Positions 19,077 through 28,402 of a DNA stretch of 64,000 nt are shown here, one piece after another. Position 1 is the stretch's first letter; each line of letters begins with the position of its first letter. The position numbers and the translations under genes are program-made. Source of the stretch: Paracoccus sp. (in: a-proteobacteria). GTDB lineage: Bacteria > Pseudomonadota > Alphaproteobacteria > Rhodobacterales > Rhodobacteraceae. Below the pieces are notes generated by a model. It saw only the letters and a list, made by a program, of their open reading frames with translations, was not told the DNA's origin and did no database searches. The DNA is taken from assembly GCF_030538655.1 (NCBI RefSeq), contig NZ_JAUNTO010000006.1:1-64000 (forward strand). The letters run 5' to 3'.

Positions 19077-19440
19077 GGTCGTTGTTCACAAAGGAACCGG
19101 GCAGCGCGGCGTTTTTCGTTTGCGCCGATCTTGATTGCTGGGGCGGCTTTGCCAGCAGCGCCTGATATGATCCTGCCACCCAGGGTGACGCTGCACCGGG
19201 ATGGTAATAATATATTCACCTCACGGATATTTTTGTGTGATTGTCCGCCTTTGCACACTGGACGACAGAAAAGCTGACAGTTACACCACGGCAAACCTGC
19301 TTTGCGCGCATCTGATGATCCCGGCCCGTGTCGGGAAGCAGAAACCCTGACCTATGGGGCTGCGTCAGGCTGACGCGCTTGCAGAATGACAGGGGGGCAG
19401 ACATTGGCCCCGACCAGAAACGACGGGGACCGCGCCGCGC
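19077..19440. other. intergenic leader of the mrp operon
   Basis: 364 bases without a recognisable gene between the E2 gene and mrpA. The middle (19200-19240) is AT-rich for this genome and could hold the mrp promoter, but I cannot assign -35/-10 boxes with confidence. The perfect palindrome GCGTCAGGCTGACGC lies at 19362-19376. No riboswitch class was recognised. Confidence 0.5.
19362..19376. promoter_or_regulatory. 15-bp palindrome upstream of mrpA
   Basis: GCGTCAG-G-CTGACGC is a perfect 7+1+7 palindrome 64 bases before the mrpA start. A one-base centre cannot form an RNA loop, so a protein operator is more likely than a hairpin. The binding protein is unknown. Confidence 0.35.
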
Positions 19441-22335
19441 ATGATCGAAGAAAACCTGCTGATCATTCTGGTCGTGCTGCCGTTCCTTGCCGCGATTGCG
19501 GCGATGACCCTGTCCATCAACGCCCGCAACGCCGAGGCGTGGATGGGCGGGCTTACCATGCTGACCATGTTGGGCATCCTGGTTTCGCTGCGCCCCTTTG
19601 TGCAGGATGGCGGCAGCATTCAGATCACGGTGTTCTGGGTTGATGCCGTATCGCTGAACCTGCGCTTTGTGCTGGACGGGTTTTCCTGGCTGTTCATGGT
19701 GCTGGTGTCGGGGATCGGCTTTCTGGTAGTGCTGTATGCCCGCTATTACATGTCACCCGACGATCCGGTGCCGCGTTTTTACGGTGCGATGATGGCGTTC
19801 ACCGGCTCGATGGCGGGGGTTCTGCTGTCGGGCAACATGATTATGCTGGTGGTGTTCTGGGAACTGACCAGCTTTACCTCGTTTCTGCTGATTTCCTATT
19901 GGAACCAAAAGCCCGAGGCGCGCGATGGTGCCCGCACCGCGCTGATCGTGACGGCGACAGGTGGGCTGTGCCTGTTGGGCGGGGTGCTGATCCTTGGCCA
20001 TATCGCGGGCGGGTTCGATTTTGAAACGGTGTTTGCCGCCGCCGACCGTATCCGGGCGCATCCGCTGTATGTGCCTGCGCTGGTGCTGGTGCTGCTGGGG
20101 GCATTCACCAAATCGGCGCAGTTCCCGTTCCATTTCTGGTTGCCAAGCGCCATGGCCGCGCCGACGCCGGTCAGCGCCTATCTGCACTCGGCCACGATGG
20201 TCAAGGCGGGTGTGTATCTGCTGGTGCGGTTCTTTCCGGTTCTGGGCGGCACGGATCAGTGGTTCGCGCTGGTCGTCGGCGTCGGCATCACGACGCTGCT
20301 GGTCGGATCGGTGGTGGCGCTGTTCCGTCATGATCTGAAAGGGTTGCTGGCCTATTCCACCATCAGCCACCTTGGCCTGATAACCACGCTGGTCGGCATC
20401 GGCAGCCCGCTGGCGATCATTGCCGCGATCTTCCACATCGTGAATCATGCGGTGTTCAAGGCCAGCCTGTTCATGGTGGCGGGCATCATCGACCATGAAA
20501 CCGGCACCCGTGACATGCGCCGCCTGTCGGGCTTGCGTAAATGGTTGCCGGTGACGACGGTGCTGGCGATCATTGCCTCGGCCGCGATGGCAGGGGTGCC
20601 ATTGCTGAACGGGTTTCTGTCCAAGGAAATGTTCTTTGACGTGGCTGCGGCCTGGAACAACGGCAGCCCGCTGGACAACGCGCTGCCTTATCTGGCGACG
20701 ATTGCCGGGGCGTTCAGCGTCGCCTATTCGCTGCGCTTTGTGCTGAAGGTGTTCTTTGGGCCGCCCTCGCGCGATTTGCCGATCCCCAAACCGCACGAGC
20801 CGCCCGCCCTGATGCGCCGCCCGGTCGAGGTGCTGGCGGTGTTGTGCCTTGCGGTCGGGATCATGCCGATGACGGTGCTGGGCGAACCGTTGCGCAATGC
20901 CTCGATCGCGATTCTGGGCGGACAGATGCCGGATTATTTCAGCGTCAAGCTCTGGCACGGTTTCAACACCCCCCTGATGATGAGCATGATCGCCATCGTC
21001 CTGGGCATGGCCATCTATCTGCTGAACCGCAAAAGCATCGACACCGGACCCGAGGGGCCGCCGCTGATCCGCCGTCTGAACGCCAAGGCCATGTTCGACA
21101 AGGTGCAGGGCGCGCTGTCGGGTGATCTGGCGCGTGGGATCATCCACATCGCCGGAACCACGCGGTTGCAACCGCAGTTGCGCGCGCTGGTGATGGCGGC
21201 TGTCTGGTCGGGGTTGCTGGTGCTGCCGGGCACGATCTGGTGGGCCGGATCGCCCGATTTCGGCTTGCAGGAACTGTTGTTCGCCCTGCTGTGGGCCGTG
21301 GGCGCGACCTGTGCCATCGGTGCGGCGGTGCTGGCGAAATATCACCGCTTTGTCGCGCTGGTCATGATGGGCGGGGCGGGGTTGGTCACTTGCGTCAGCT
21401 TTGTGTGGCTTTCGGCCCCCGATCTGGCCGTGACGCAGCTTTTGGTTGAGATCGTCACCACCGTGTTGCTGTTGCTGGGGCTGCGCTGGCTGCCGCAGCG
21501 CCGAGCCGAAATCGCGGGCGACAAGGCCCCGCGCGCCAAGATGCGCCGAGGTGCCGATCTGATGATCGCCATTATCAGCGGCGGGGGTATCGCCGCGATG
21601 GCCTATGTCGTGATGATGGTGCCGCCGGGGCTGAACGTGGGCGACTGGTTCCTGCGCAACGCCTATTCCGAAGGCGGCGGGACCAATGTGGTCAACGTGA
21701 TTCTGGTCGATTTCCGTGCCTTCGATACCTTTGGCGAGATTACGGTTCTCAGCGTTGTCGGGCTGACCGTCTTTGCGCTGCTGCGCCGGTTCCGTCCCGC
21801 CCCTGAAAGCGCCGAGACCCCTTCGCCCCAAAAAGGCGGCACCAAGGGGGCGCTGGATTCCTATATGTTTGTCGTGTCGATCATCATGAACTGGCTGCTG
21901 GCGGCGGCTGTGGTGCTGGGGGCCTATCTGTTCTTCCGTGGGCACGACCTGCCGGGCGGCGGCTTTGCGGCCGGGGTCACGGTCGCCATCGGGCTGATGC
22001 TGCAATATATCGCGACGAACACCCGTTGGGTCGAATCACGTCTGACCGTGCTGCCGGTGCGCTGGATCGCGATTGGTTTGCTGATCGCACTGGCAACAGG
22101 GCTGGGATCGTGGCTGTTCGGCTATCCGTTCCTGACCACCCATGCGCAATATGTGCATGTGCCGCTGATTGGCAACGTCCCCGCTGCGACGGCGCTGCTG
22201 TTCGACATCGGTGTTTTCGCGGTGGTGCTGGGGTCTGTCGTGCTGATGCTGGTCGCGATTGCCCACCAGTCGCTGCGGGTCGAACGTAAGCGCCCGCAGC
22301 GCGACAGGACCGAAGCCGCCGAAGGGGAGGCATGA
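19441..22335 (+). CDS. mrpA: Mrp Na+/H+ antiporter subunit A with fused MnhB domain
   Basis: 964-residue inner-membrane protein, largest subunit of the Mrp (Mnh/Pha) cation/proton antiporter. The first 640 residues are a NuoL-like proton channel with many transmembrane helices, including a conserved Lys/His-rich core (TKSAQFPFHFWLPSAMAAPTP, AYLHSATMVKAG). The C-terminal part (about 806-950) is an MnhB domain with GHDLPGGGFAAG. This is the fused A-B form, so no separate mrpB is needed. Six Mrp genes follow with overlaps or one-base gaps. It acts in sodium and pH homeostasis. The start has no strong ribosome site. Confidence 0.95.
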   Translation: MIEENLLIILVVLPFLAAIAAMTLSINARNAEAWMGGLTMLTMLGILVSLRPFVQDGGSIQITVFWVDAVSLNLRFVLDGFSWLFMVLVSGIGFLVVLYARYYMSPDDPVPRFYGAMMAFTGSMAGVLLSGNMIMLVVFWELTSFTSFLLISYWNQKPEARDGARTALIVTATGGLCLLGGVLILGHIAGGFDFETVFAAADRIRAHPLYVPALVLVLLGAFTKSAQFPFHFWLPSAMAAPTPVSAYLHSATMVKAGVYLLVRFFPVLGGTDQWFALVVGVGITTLLVGSVVALFRHDLKGLLAYSTISHLGLITTLVGIGSPLAIIAAIFHIVNHAVFKASLFMVAGIIDHETGTRDMRRLSGLRKWLPVTTVLAIIASAAMAGVPLLNGFLSKEMFFDVAAAWNNGSPLDNALPYLATIAGAFSVAYSLRFVLKVFFGPPSRDLPIPKPHEPPALMRRPVEVLAVLCLAVGIMPMTVLGEPLRNASIAILGGQMPDYFSVKLWHGFNTPLMMSMIAIVLGMAIYLLNRKSIDTGPEGPPLIRRLNAKAMFDKVQGALSGDLARGIIHIAGTTRLQPQLRALVMAAVWSGLLVLPGTIWWAGSPDFGLQELLFALLWAVGATCAIGAAVLAKYHRFVALVMMGGAGLVTCVSFVWLSAPDLAVTQLLVEIVTTVLLLLGLRWLPQRRAEIAGDKAPRAKMRRGADLMIAIISGGGIAAMAYVVMMVPPGLNVGDWFLRNAYSEGGGTNVVNVILVDFRAFDTFGEITVLSVVGLTVFALLRRFRPAPESAETPSPQKGGTKGALDSYMFVVSIIMNWLLAAAVVLGAYLFFRGHDLPGGGFAAGVTVAIGLMLQYIATNTRWVESRLTVLPVRWIAIGLLIALATGLGSWLFGYPFLTTHAQYVHVPLIGNVPAATALLFDIGVFAVVLGSVVLMLVAIAHQSLRVERKRPQRDRTEAAEGEA

Positions 22336-22336
22336 T

Positions 22337-22708
22337 ATGGAACTGATACTTGCCCTTGCCATCGGCGTGCTGTGCGGATCAGGGATCTGGCTGCTGCTGC
22401 GGCCACGAACCTTTCAGGTGATCATCGGGCTGTGCCTGCTGGCCTATGGCGTCAACCTGTTCATCTTTGGCATGGGGCGGCTGCGCGTCGGGTCGCCGCC
22501 GGTGATGCCCAAGGGCGGATTTATCGACCCGACGGCCTATACCGACCCCGTGCCTCAGGCTTTGGTGCTGACGGCCATCGTCATCAGCTTTGCCACCACC
22601 GCCCTGTTTCTGGTGGTCATCATGGTGGCGCGCGGTATGACCGGATCAGACCATGTGAACGGGGTCGAACGTGCTGACGCGGCTGCCGTGGCGGAGCGTA
22701 ACGAATGA
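22337..22708 (+). CDS. mrpC: Mrp antiporter subunit C
   Basis: 123-residue NuoK-like subunit with three transmembrane helices (LILALAIGVLCGSGIWLLL; VIIGLCLLAYGVNLFIF; ALVLTAIVISFATTALFLVV). The DPVPQALVLTAIVI segment is the family signature and includes the residues that continue the proton path. It starts one base after the mrpA stop, with GGGGAGG just upstream inside mrpA, and overlaps mrpD by four bases, indicating tight coupling within the operon. Confidence 0.94.
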   Translation: MELILALAIGVLCGSGIWLLLRPRTFQVIIGLCLLAYGVNLFIFGMGRLRVGSPPVMPKGGFIDPTAYTDPVPQALVLTAIVISFATTALFLVVIMVARGMTGSDHVNGVERADAAAVAERNE

Positions 22709-24474
22709 TTCAGTTCCAGACCATCCGCCCCGAACATCTGCTGATCGCGCCGCTGCTGATCCCGTTTCTGGCCGGCGCGCTGATGCTGCTGTATGACGAC
22801 CGCCGCCGCTGGCTCAAGCTGGGGGTGGGCATGGTGTCGGGCGTCGCCATGCTGCTGGTGTCGATCAAGCTGCTGAACCAGGCCGAGGCTGACGCCAGCA
22901 TGCGCCTGTATTTGCTGGGCAACTGGCCGATGCCGATGGGGATCGTGCTGGTCGTGGACCGGCTGTCGGCGCTGATGGTGATGCTGACGGCGCTGCTGGC
23001 GATTCCGGCGATGATTTATGCTTCGGCGGGCTGGCAGGGGAAGGGGCAGCATTACCACTCGCTGTTCCAGTTTTTGCTGTTCGGCCTGAACGGCGCGTTT
23101 CTGACCGGCGATCTGTTCAACCTGTTCGTGTTCTTCGAGGTGATGCTGGCGTCGTCCTATGGGCTGATGCTGCATGGTTCGGGACCGGACCGGATCAAGG
23201 CCGGGCTGCATTACATTGCGATCAACCTGGCGGCTTCGTTGTTGTTCCTGATCGGTATCGCGCTGATCTATGGCACCACCGGCACGCTGAACATGGCCGA
23301 GCTGTCGCGCATCTCGCCCACGCTTGAGGCTGACTTGCGACCGCTGTTCCATATGGGCGCGGCGATGCTGGGGCTGGCGTTTCTGGTCAAGGCGGCGATC
23401 TGGCCGCTGTGCTTTTGGCTGCCACGCACCTATGCCGTGGCTTCGCCGCCTGCCGCCGCGATCATGGCGATCATGTCCAAGGTCGGCGTTTATGCGATCC
23501 TGCGGCTGGCGATGCTGAACTTTGCACCGGGGATGGGCATGTCGGCGGGCTTTGGCGGGCCGGTGCTGATCCTGCTGGGGTTGGCGACCATGCTGTATGC
23601 GCTGTTCGGCATTCTGGCCGCGCAGGGGCTGTCGTGGAAGGCGGGCTATGCCACGCTGATTTCATCGGGCACGGTGATCGCGGTCGTTGGCTTTGCTTTG
23701 ACCGGCGGCGGGGCAGGGATGCTGTCGGCGGCGATCTATTACATGGTTGGTTCGACCGTCGCTGTCAGCGCGCTGTTCCTGCTGGCCGAACCGCTGGAGC
23801 GTGCGGGCCGCGCCACCGAGGACGAGCCGCTTGACGATGGCGACGAAGAAGCCTCGACCATTCCATCGGTCGAAGTGCTGGACTGGTGGGGGCCGATGGG
23901 CCTTGGCTCGGTCGAGGATGATGACGCGCCGGCAACCACTCTGCCCGCTTCGGTCACGGCGCTGGCGATGTGTTTCATTGTGCTGGTCGGCTTTGTGGCG
24001 GGGCTGCCGCCGTTTTCCGGTTTTATCGGCAAGATCGGCATCATGAATGGAATGCTGGGCGAAGCCGCGCGGGCCGATGGATCAATCCCGGCGCTGGTCT
24101 GGCTGTTCATGGCGCTGCTGTTCGCGTCGGGGCTGGCATCGCTGATCGCACTGATGCGGTTTGGTATCCGGCGATTCTGGGTGTCCCCGCGCGAGGGCAC
24201 GCCGATCCTTGCCCTGGAAATCGCGCCGGTCGGCCTGCTGTTGGCGATGCTGATGCTGCTGACGGTGCAGGCGCAGCCATCCTTGCGGTTTACCAATGCC
24301 ACCGCCGCCACATTGCTGACGCCGCCCGCTTATGCGCAATCGGTTCTGACCTCGGCCCCGGTGCGCGACGATGATGAAGCTCAGCCGCCCGAACGCGGCA
24401 GGGTGCCCTTCCCCTCGGTCGGGGGGCATTCGGGGCTGACACCGGCCACAGGCGCAGGCGAGGTGCCGGAATGA
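22705..24474 (+). CDS. mrpD: Mrp antiporter subunit D
   Basis: 589-residue NuoM/N-like antiporter subunit with about 14 helices. Key elements are FEVMLASSYGLML with the conserved membrane Glu and AFLVKAAIWPLCFWLP with the channel Lys. It is longer than the usual 500 residues for two reasons: a strongly acidic hydrophilic insertion at about 370-408 (EDEPLDDGDEEA, EDDDAPA) between helices, and a polar 45-residue tail. Both read cleanly without frameshift. The gene overlaps mrpC and mrpE by four bases each. Confidence 0.94.
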   Translation: MIQFQTIRPEHLLIAPLLIPFLAGALMLLYDDRRRWLKLGVGMVSGVAMLLVSIKLLNQAEADASMRLYLLGNWPMPMGIVLVVDRLSALMVMLTALLAIPAMIYASAGWQGKGQHYHSLFQFLLFGLNGAFLTGDLFNLFVFFEVMLASSYGLMLHGSGPDRIKAGLHYIAINLAASLLFLIGIALIYGTTGTLNMAELSRISPTLEADLRPLFHMGAAMLGLAFLVKAAIWPLCFWLPRTYAVASPPAAAIMAIMSKVGVYAILRLAMLNFAPGMGMSAGFGGPVLILLGLATMLYALFGILAAQGLSWKAGYATLISSGTVIAVVGFALTGGGAGMLSAAIYYMVGSTVAVSALFLLAEPLERAGRATEDEPLDDGDEEASTIPSVEVLDWWGPMGLGSVEDDDAPATTLPASVTALAMCFIVLVGFVAGLPPFSGFIGKIGIMNGMLGEAARADGSIPALVWLFMALLFASGLASLIALMRFGIRRFWVSPREGTPILALEIAPVGLLLAMLMLLTVQAQPSLRFTNATAATLLTPPAYAQSVLTSAPVRDDDEAQPPERGRVPFPSVGGHSGLTPATGAGEVPE

Positions 24475-24959
24475 GAGCTTTGTTTCCCCATCCGCTGCTG
24501 ACGCTGGCGCTGACGGTGATGTGGCTGCTGCTGACCTCGCCCAGTCCAGGCAACCTGATTTTGGGCGGCGCCATCGCCATCGCCGCAGGTCTGGTCGTGT
24601 CGCGGTTGCACCTGCCAGCGCCCCAGTTCAGGCGTTTTGGCCTGCTGATCCGGCTGGCGACCATCGTCGGGGTGGACATCATCCGGTCGAACATCGCCGT
24701 GGCGCGCATCATGCTGGCCGGTCCTGAACTGGCGGAAAAGAGCAGTGATTTTCTGGAAATGGAACTGCGGGTTCGGGATCGCAATGCGCTGGCGCTGCTG
24801 GCGATCATCGTGACGGCCACGCCCGGCACCGCCTGGCTGGAATATGATCCATCCAGCGGCAAGCTGTTGCTGCATGTGCTGGACCTTGTAGACGCCGAGG
24901 AATTCCGCGCCCTGATCCAGAACCGCTACGAAACCGCCCTGATGGAGATCTTCGAATGA
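24471..24959 (+). CDS. mrpE: Mrp antiporter subunit E
   Basis: 162-residue MnhE subunit. Two hydrophobic helices at the N-terminus ([29 protein letters not shown]) precede a cytoplasmic alpha/beta domain with ARIMLAGPE and the conserved [12 protein letters not shown] motif. Its role is structural within the complex. Four-base ATGA overlaps on both sides (mrpD and mrpF) show operon coupling. Confidence 0.94.
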   Translation: MRALFPHPLLTLALTVMWLLLTSPSPGNLILGGAIAIAAGLVVSRLHLPAPQFRRFGLLIRLATIVGVDIIRSNIAVARIMLAGPELAEKSSDFLEMELRVRDRNALALLAIIVTATPGTAWLEYDPSSGKLLLHVLDLVDAEEFRALIQNRYETALMEIFE

Positions 24960-25237
24960 GTGCGATGATCCTGACGCTTGCTCTGAGCTATGCTCAGCTT
25001 GCACTGGCGGCGGCGCTGGTGCTGGCCTGTGCCCGGATGATGCGCGGCCCCCGCGCTCAGGACCGGGTGCTGGCCATGGATACGGTTTATGTCAACGCGA
25101 TGCTGCTGATCCTTGTGCTGGGGATGCGCAACAACAGCGTGTTCTTTTTCGAGGCGGCGGCGATCATTGCCATCCTTGGCTTTGTCACCACAGTATCGCT
25201 GGCCAAGTTTCTGCTGCGCGGAGAGGTGATCGAATGA
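24956..25237 (+). CDS. mrpF: Mrp antiporter subunit F
   Basis: 93-residue three-helix membrane subunit: an N-terminal helix rich in Leu/Ala, then [21 protein letters not shown], the MnhF signature with conserved Arg and Asp residues, and a C-terminal helix [17 protein letters not shown]. Homologous MrpF subunits are implicated in cation transport or bile-salt resistance. The gene overlaps mrpE and mrpG by four bases. Confidence 0.94.
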   Translation: MSAMILTLALSYAQLALAAALVLACARMMRGPRAQDRVLAMDTVYVNAMLLILVLGMRNNSVFFFEAAAIIAILGFVTTVSLAKFLLRGEVIE

Positions 25238-25638
25238 ACCATCTTGAGCAAGTCCCGCTGTGGGCCGCAGTGCTGATCGCGATATTTCTGGTGCTGGGTT
25301 CGTCGCTGGCCCTGCTGGGCAGTCTGGGATTGGTGCGGATGCGGCATTTCTATCAGCGCATCCATGCCCCAACGCTGAACACAAGCTGGGGCACCGCGGC
25401 GACGATCCTTGCATCGATGCTGATGTTTTCGGTGCTGAATTCGCGCCCGATCATCCATGAACTGGTGATCGGGATTTTTGTCATGATTACCACGCCGATC
25501 TCGCTGTTGCTGCTGGGGCTGGCGGCGCTGCGACGGGACCGCGCCAAGGAAAGCGGCGATCTGACTGAACTGGCCCGCACCCGTCGCATTGGCGGCATAA
25601 CTGCCGCTGACAACACAGATACCCCGCCCGAAAGTTGA
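25234..25638 (+). CDS. mrpG: Mrp antiporter subunit G
   Basis: 134-residue MnhG subunit, last gene of the mrp operon. Three transmembrane helices surround the signature [20 protein letters not shown] and the [11 protein letters not shown] segment. The C-terminal 35 residues are polar and probably cytoplasmic. The operon ends here; the next gene converges with four bases between the stops, and I see no clear intrinsic terminator, only a short T run at 25637-25642. Confidence 0.94.
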   Translation: MNHLEQVPLWAAVLIAIFLVLGSSLALLGSLGLVRMRHFYQRIHAPTLNTSWGTAATILASMLMFSVLNSRPIIHELVIGIFVMITTPISLLLLGLAALRRDRAKESGDLTELARTRRIGGITAADNTDTPPES

Positions 25639-25641
25639 TTT

Positions 25642-26070
25642 TTACCAGTGGCCAGTATTGCCCATGCTGGCCCAGGGTTCCTGCGGCGGCAGGGATTCGC
25701 CCTCTTGCAGCAGTTCGATGCTGATATTGTCGGGGCTGCGGACAAAGGCCATGTGGCCATCGCGCGGCGGGCGGTTGATCGTCACACCGGCGTCCATCAG
25801 ACGCTGGCACATCTCATAGATATTACCGACACGGTAAGCCAGATGGCCAAAGTGGCGGCTGTCCGAGGGCAGGCCATCGTCGCCATCCCAGTTATAGGTC
25901 AGTTCGACCGGACATTCCGGCTGGCCGGGCGGCGCCATGAACACCAGCGTGAACCGGCCTCGTTCATTGTCGGTCCGGCGCGTTTCCTCTAGCCCCAGAA
26001 GGCGAAAGAAAGCCATGGTGGCATCCAGATCCTTGACCCGGACCATGGTGTGTAAATAGCGGGTGTTCAT
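25642..26070 (-). CDS. gloA: VOC-family lactoylglutathione lyase-like protein
   Basis: 142-residue glyoxalase I-type protein with two beta-alpha-beta-beta-beta repeats. Likely metal ligands are His7 (RYLHTMVRV), the Glu in PVELTYNWD, the His in RHFGHLAYRV and the Glu in ISIELLQ, the same spacing as GloA. The substrate loop region DGLPSDSRHFGHLAY also fits GloA. It would isomerise the methylglyoxal-glutathione hemithioacetal. The C-terminal PQEPWASMGNTGHW is a typical alphaproteobacterial tail. The frame is open to 26103; the ATG at 26070 is chosen. Confidence 0.9.
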   Translation of the reverse strand: MNTRYLHTMVRVKDLDATMAFFRLLGLEETRRTDNERGRFTLVFMAPPGQPECPVELTYNWDGDDGLPSDSRHFGHLAYRVGNIYEMCQRLMDAGVTINRPPRDGHMAFVRSPDNISIELLQEGESLPPQEPWASMGNTGHW

Positions 26071-26141
26071 TGTATTTTCCTTGTTGCAGGGGCCGCCGCG
26101 CATCCGACCGGGTGATGATGCGCGGCGAAGCAGGCATCAGA

Positions 26142-26702
26142 TCAGGGGTGACGCACCACCCATTCATCGCCCTTGAGCGGACGGGCCAGCACGGCCAGCA
26201 CAGCGATCATACAGATTTCGATTGAGACCGACCAGTAAATATGGCCCAGAAACTCGCTCCACAGTTCAAAGCCGTTCAGGTTCCACAGCCAGCCGGTTTT
26301 GCCCTCGGCATAGGCGGGATTGCGAAAGCCAAGCAGCGGGATCAGCAGCCCGTGCATCACCACCGTGATGATGATGCCGTAAAGCGCGCCATACCACAGC
26401 CGGATCGTGGGCCAATAGGCCGAACCCACGACATAGACGAAAGCAAAAGCAAAGCTGAACAACCAGTGATACAGCGTCACCGCGCCTGGCACTGTCACGC
26501 CCTGATAAACGTAATCCAGCGAATGCGAGTTGAACCCCAACCAGCCCAACCAGGCGTCGATATGTGCGCCTGGTGGGGAAATTTCCCCCGGCATCCGGGG
26601 CGGCATGTTCACCTCGGACCCCCATTTGACCAGCGAACTGATGAAACCACCAACCAGCGTCGTCCAGATCACGACTTGCCGGTTCAATTGATTCTGCCAC
26701 AT
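26142..26702 (-). CDS. YagU family inner-membrane protein
   Basis: 186-residue membrane protein of the YagU (DUF1440) family. It has an N-terminal helix (VVIWTTLVGGFISSLVKWGSE), a periplasmic or loop segment with PPRMPGEISPPG, then three further helices including WLFSFAFAFVYVVGSAYWP and LYGIIITVVMHGLLIPLLG. E. coli YagU contributes to acid resistance; the mechanism is unknown. AAGGA lies before the ATG at 26702. It follows the VOC gene's promoter region and is transcribed toward it. Confidence 0.88.
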   Translation of the reverse strand: MWQNQLNRQVVIWTTLVGGFISSLVKWGSEVNMPPRMPGEISPPGAHIDAWLGWLGFNSHSLDYVYQGVTVPGAVTLYHWLFSFAFAFVYVVGSAYWPTIRLWYGALYGIIITVVMHGLLIPLLGFRNPAYAEGKTGWLWNLNGFELWSEFLGHIYWSVSIEICMIAVLAVLARPLKGDEWVVRHP

Positions 26703-26977
26703 CTGAATATCCTTTCCATGGAACATATGGCGAAGCATTCATGAATTGCTTGAGCGAGCAGGACGTGGCCGCCCTGCAATTTCGCCTGGCTACGGGGCAA
26801 GAACCAGATCCCCCACGTTCCGCGGAAAACCTCGGCATGCCCCAAGGGGTCGCTATCACTCGTGAACTGGTCTGCACTGCCCTAACATAAATGTGACACA
26901 AGTTTTACTCTGCCGCAAATGGTTGAACAGTCGGGGGCAGGATGGCAGAACGTGGTTGCTATAAAAAGGAACAGACC

Positions 26978-27883
26978 ATGCCGCTGACCCCGGAACAACA
27001 GCAGGAAATTGACGCGCAGCGTGCCGAAACCCGCCCGACCCGCCGCGTTGTGTCCGAGGGGATGGAGGCGCATCTGTTCACCGCGCATCCGGTGCTGGAT
27101 CATGGTTTCCTGCGTGTCATCGACTATATGGGCGATGATGCCGCCATCGTGCAGGCGGCGCGTGTCAGCTATGGCCGGGGCACCAAATCGGTGCAGAACG
27201 ACGAGGGGCTGATCCGTTATCTGATGCGGCACTGGCATTCGACCCCGTTCGAGATGTGCGAGGTGAAATTTCACGTCAAGCTACCGGTGTTCGTGGCACG
27301 GCAATGGATTCGCCACCGCACCGCGAATGTGAACGAATATTCCGCCCGCTATTCGATTCTGGACCGTGAGTTTTATATTCCCGCGCCCGAGCATCTGGCC
27401 GCGCAATCAACCCAGAACAATCAGGGCCGGGGCGAGGTTTTGCAGGGCGAGGAAGCCGCGCGGGTGCTGGACATGCTGCGTCAGGATGCGATGCGGTCCT
27501 ATGACCATTATGAATCCATGTTGTCACAGGACGGGCAGCAAGGGCTGGCGCGCGAACTGGCCCGAATGAACCTGCCGGCCAATATCTATACGCAGTGGTA
27601 TTGGAAGGTGGATTTGCAAAATCTGCTGCATTTCCTGCGGTTGCGGGCAGATGCGCATGCGCAGTATGAAATCCGCGCCTATGCCGATGTCATGTGTCGG
27701 ATCGTGGCCGATTGGGTGCCTTATGCCTTTGGCGCTTTCCGTGATTACCGGATGGATGCGGTCAGCCTGTCGGCGCAGGCCGTGGCCGTGCTGCGTCGTC
27801 GCCTGGCGGGCGAAACCGTGACGCAGGAAAGCAGCGGGATGAGTGCGCGCGAATGGCGCGAATTTGAAGCGGTCTGGGGCTGA
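26978..27883 (+). CDS. thyX: flavin-dependent thymidylate synthase
   Basis: 301-residue ThyX, which makes dTMP from dUMP using FAD/NADPH and methylene-tetrahydrofolate. The ThyX motif RHRxxNxxEYSxRY is present (IRHRTANVNEYSARYS), preceded by FEMCEVKFHVKLPVFVARQW, and the C-terminal NLLHFLRLRADAHAQYEIR contains the conserved substrate-binding Arg. Length is typical for alphaproteobacteria. The start at 26978 has AAAAGGA nine bases upstream. ThyX oxidises its folate back to THF, which suits the FolE2-based folate pathway seen here. Confidence 0.96.
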   Translation: MPLTPEQQQEIDAQRAETRPTRRVVSEGMEAHLFTAHPVLDHGFLRVIDYMGDDAAIVQAARVSYGRGTKSVQNDEGLIRYLMRHWHSTPFEMCEVKFHVKLPVFVARQWIRHRTANVNEYSARYSILDREFYIPAPEHLAAQSTQNNQGRGEVLQGEEAARVLDMLRQDAMRSYDHYESMLSQDGQQGLARELARMNLPANIYTQWYWKVDLQNLLHFLRLRADAHAQYEIRAYADVMCRIVADWVPYAFGAFRDYRMDAVSLSAQAVAVLRRRLAGETVTQESSGMSAREWREFEAVWG

Positions 27884-27907
27884 CACCACCATTCGCACAG
27901 ATAATCG

Positions 27908-27944
27908 AAAAATGGGGCGCAATCAGGTTGCGCCCCGAAGTTTT
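27908..27944. terminator. bidirectional intrinsic terminator
   Basis: GGGGCGCAA (27914-27922), a five-base loop and TTGCGCCCC (27928-27936) form a 9-bp stem between convergent thyX and the NTF2-like gene. An A run at 27908-27912 gives a U tract for minus-strand transcripts; GAAGTTTTG follows on the plus side. Confidence 0.75.
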
Positions 27945-27945
27945 G

Positions 27946-28344
27946 TTATTTACCTGACCAAAAACGATCCTCGGCTTGCTGATCGTCGGAAAACAGCCAG
28001 ACTTCCTGAATACGGCCATTTTCGACCCGCAGCACGTCGATACCCGCCATGGACATGCTTCGACCACCCTCGTTGGCAGAAAAGTTCAGTGTCACAGCGA
28101 CCATGTTTCCGTTGCTCAAAAGGTTGCCGATATTATCGATGCGAAAGCTGCCACCGCTTCGTTCCATGAAACGTCCCAGCAGCGCGAAAACGGCATCCAG
28201 CCCGTTGTAGGTGCCTGACAGATCACTGGCGCCCGGCTGGTGCCAGATCAGATTTTCGCTGAATAACGTCGGTAGTTTATCCAGATCACCGTTGGCCACG
28301 GCCTGAAAATACTGGCGGACGATTTCGGTGTTTGTATCGGTCAT
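27946..28344 (-). CDS. NTF2-like/SnoaL family protein
   Basis: 132-residue protein with the cone-shaped NTF2-like fold: VRQYFQAVANGDLDKLPTLFSENLIWHQPG is the standard helix-then-strand opening, and the last strands read GIDVLRVENGRIQEVWLFSD. Members include polyketide cyclases, epoxide hydrolase-like enzymes and ketosteroid isomerases; the exact activity cannot be read from the sequence. It is divergent from an HxlR regulator across about 100 bases, so it is probably that regulator's target, perhaps in handling reactive or aromatic compounds. Confidence 0.85.
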   Translation of the reverse strand: MTDTNTEIVRQYFQAVANGDLDKLPTLFSENLIWHQPGASDLSGTYNGLDAVFALLGRFMERSGGSFRIDNIGNLLSNGNMVAVTLNFSANEGGRSMSMAGIDVLRVENGRIQEVWLFSDDQQAEDRFWSGK

Positions 28345-28402
28345 CGTTTTATTCCTGTCTGTTGATGTAAGAAAAATATATCCTGCTGCAACCTGTGCAA
28401 GA

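Noticed and set aside
19753..22005. 750-residue minus-strand frame opposite mrpA
   Set aside because: His/Arg/Gln-rich shadow of a hydrophobic plus-strand gene; mrpA has clear family motifs.
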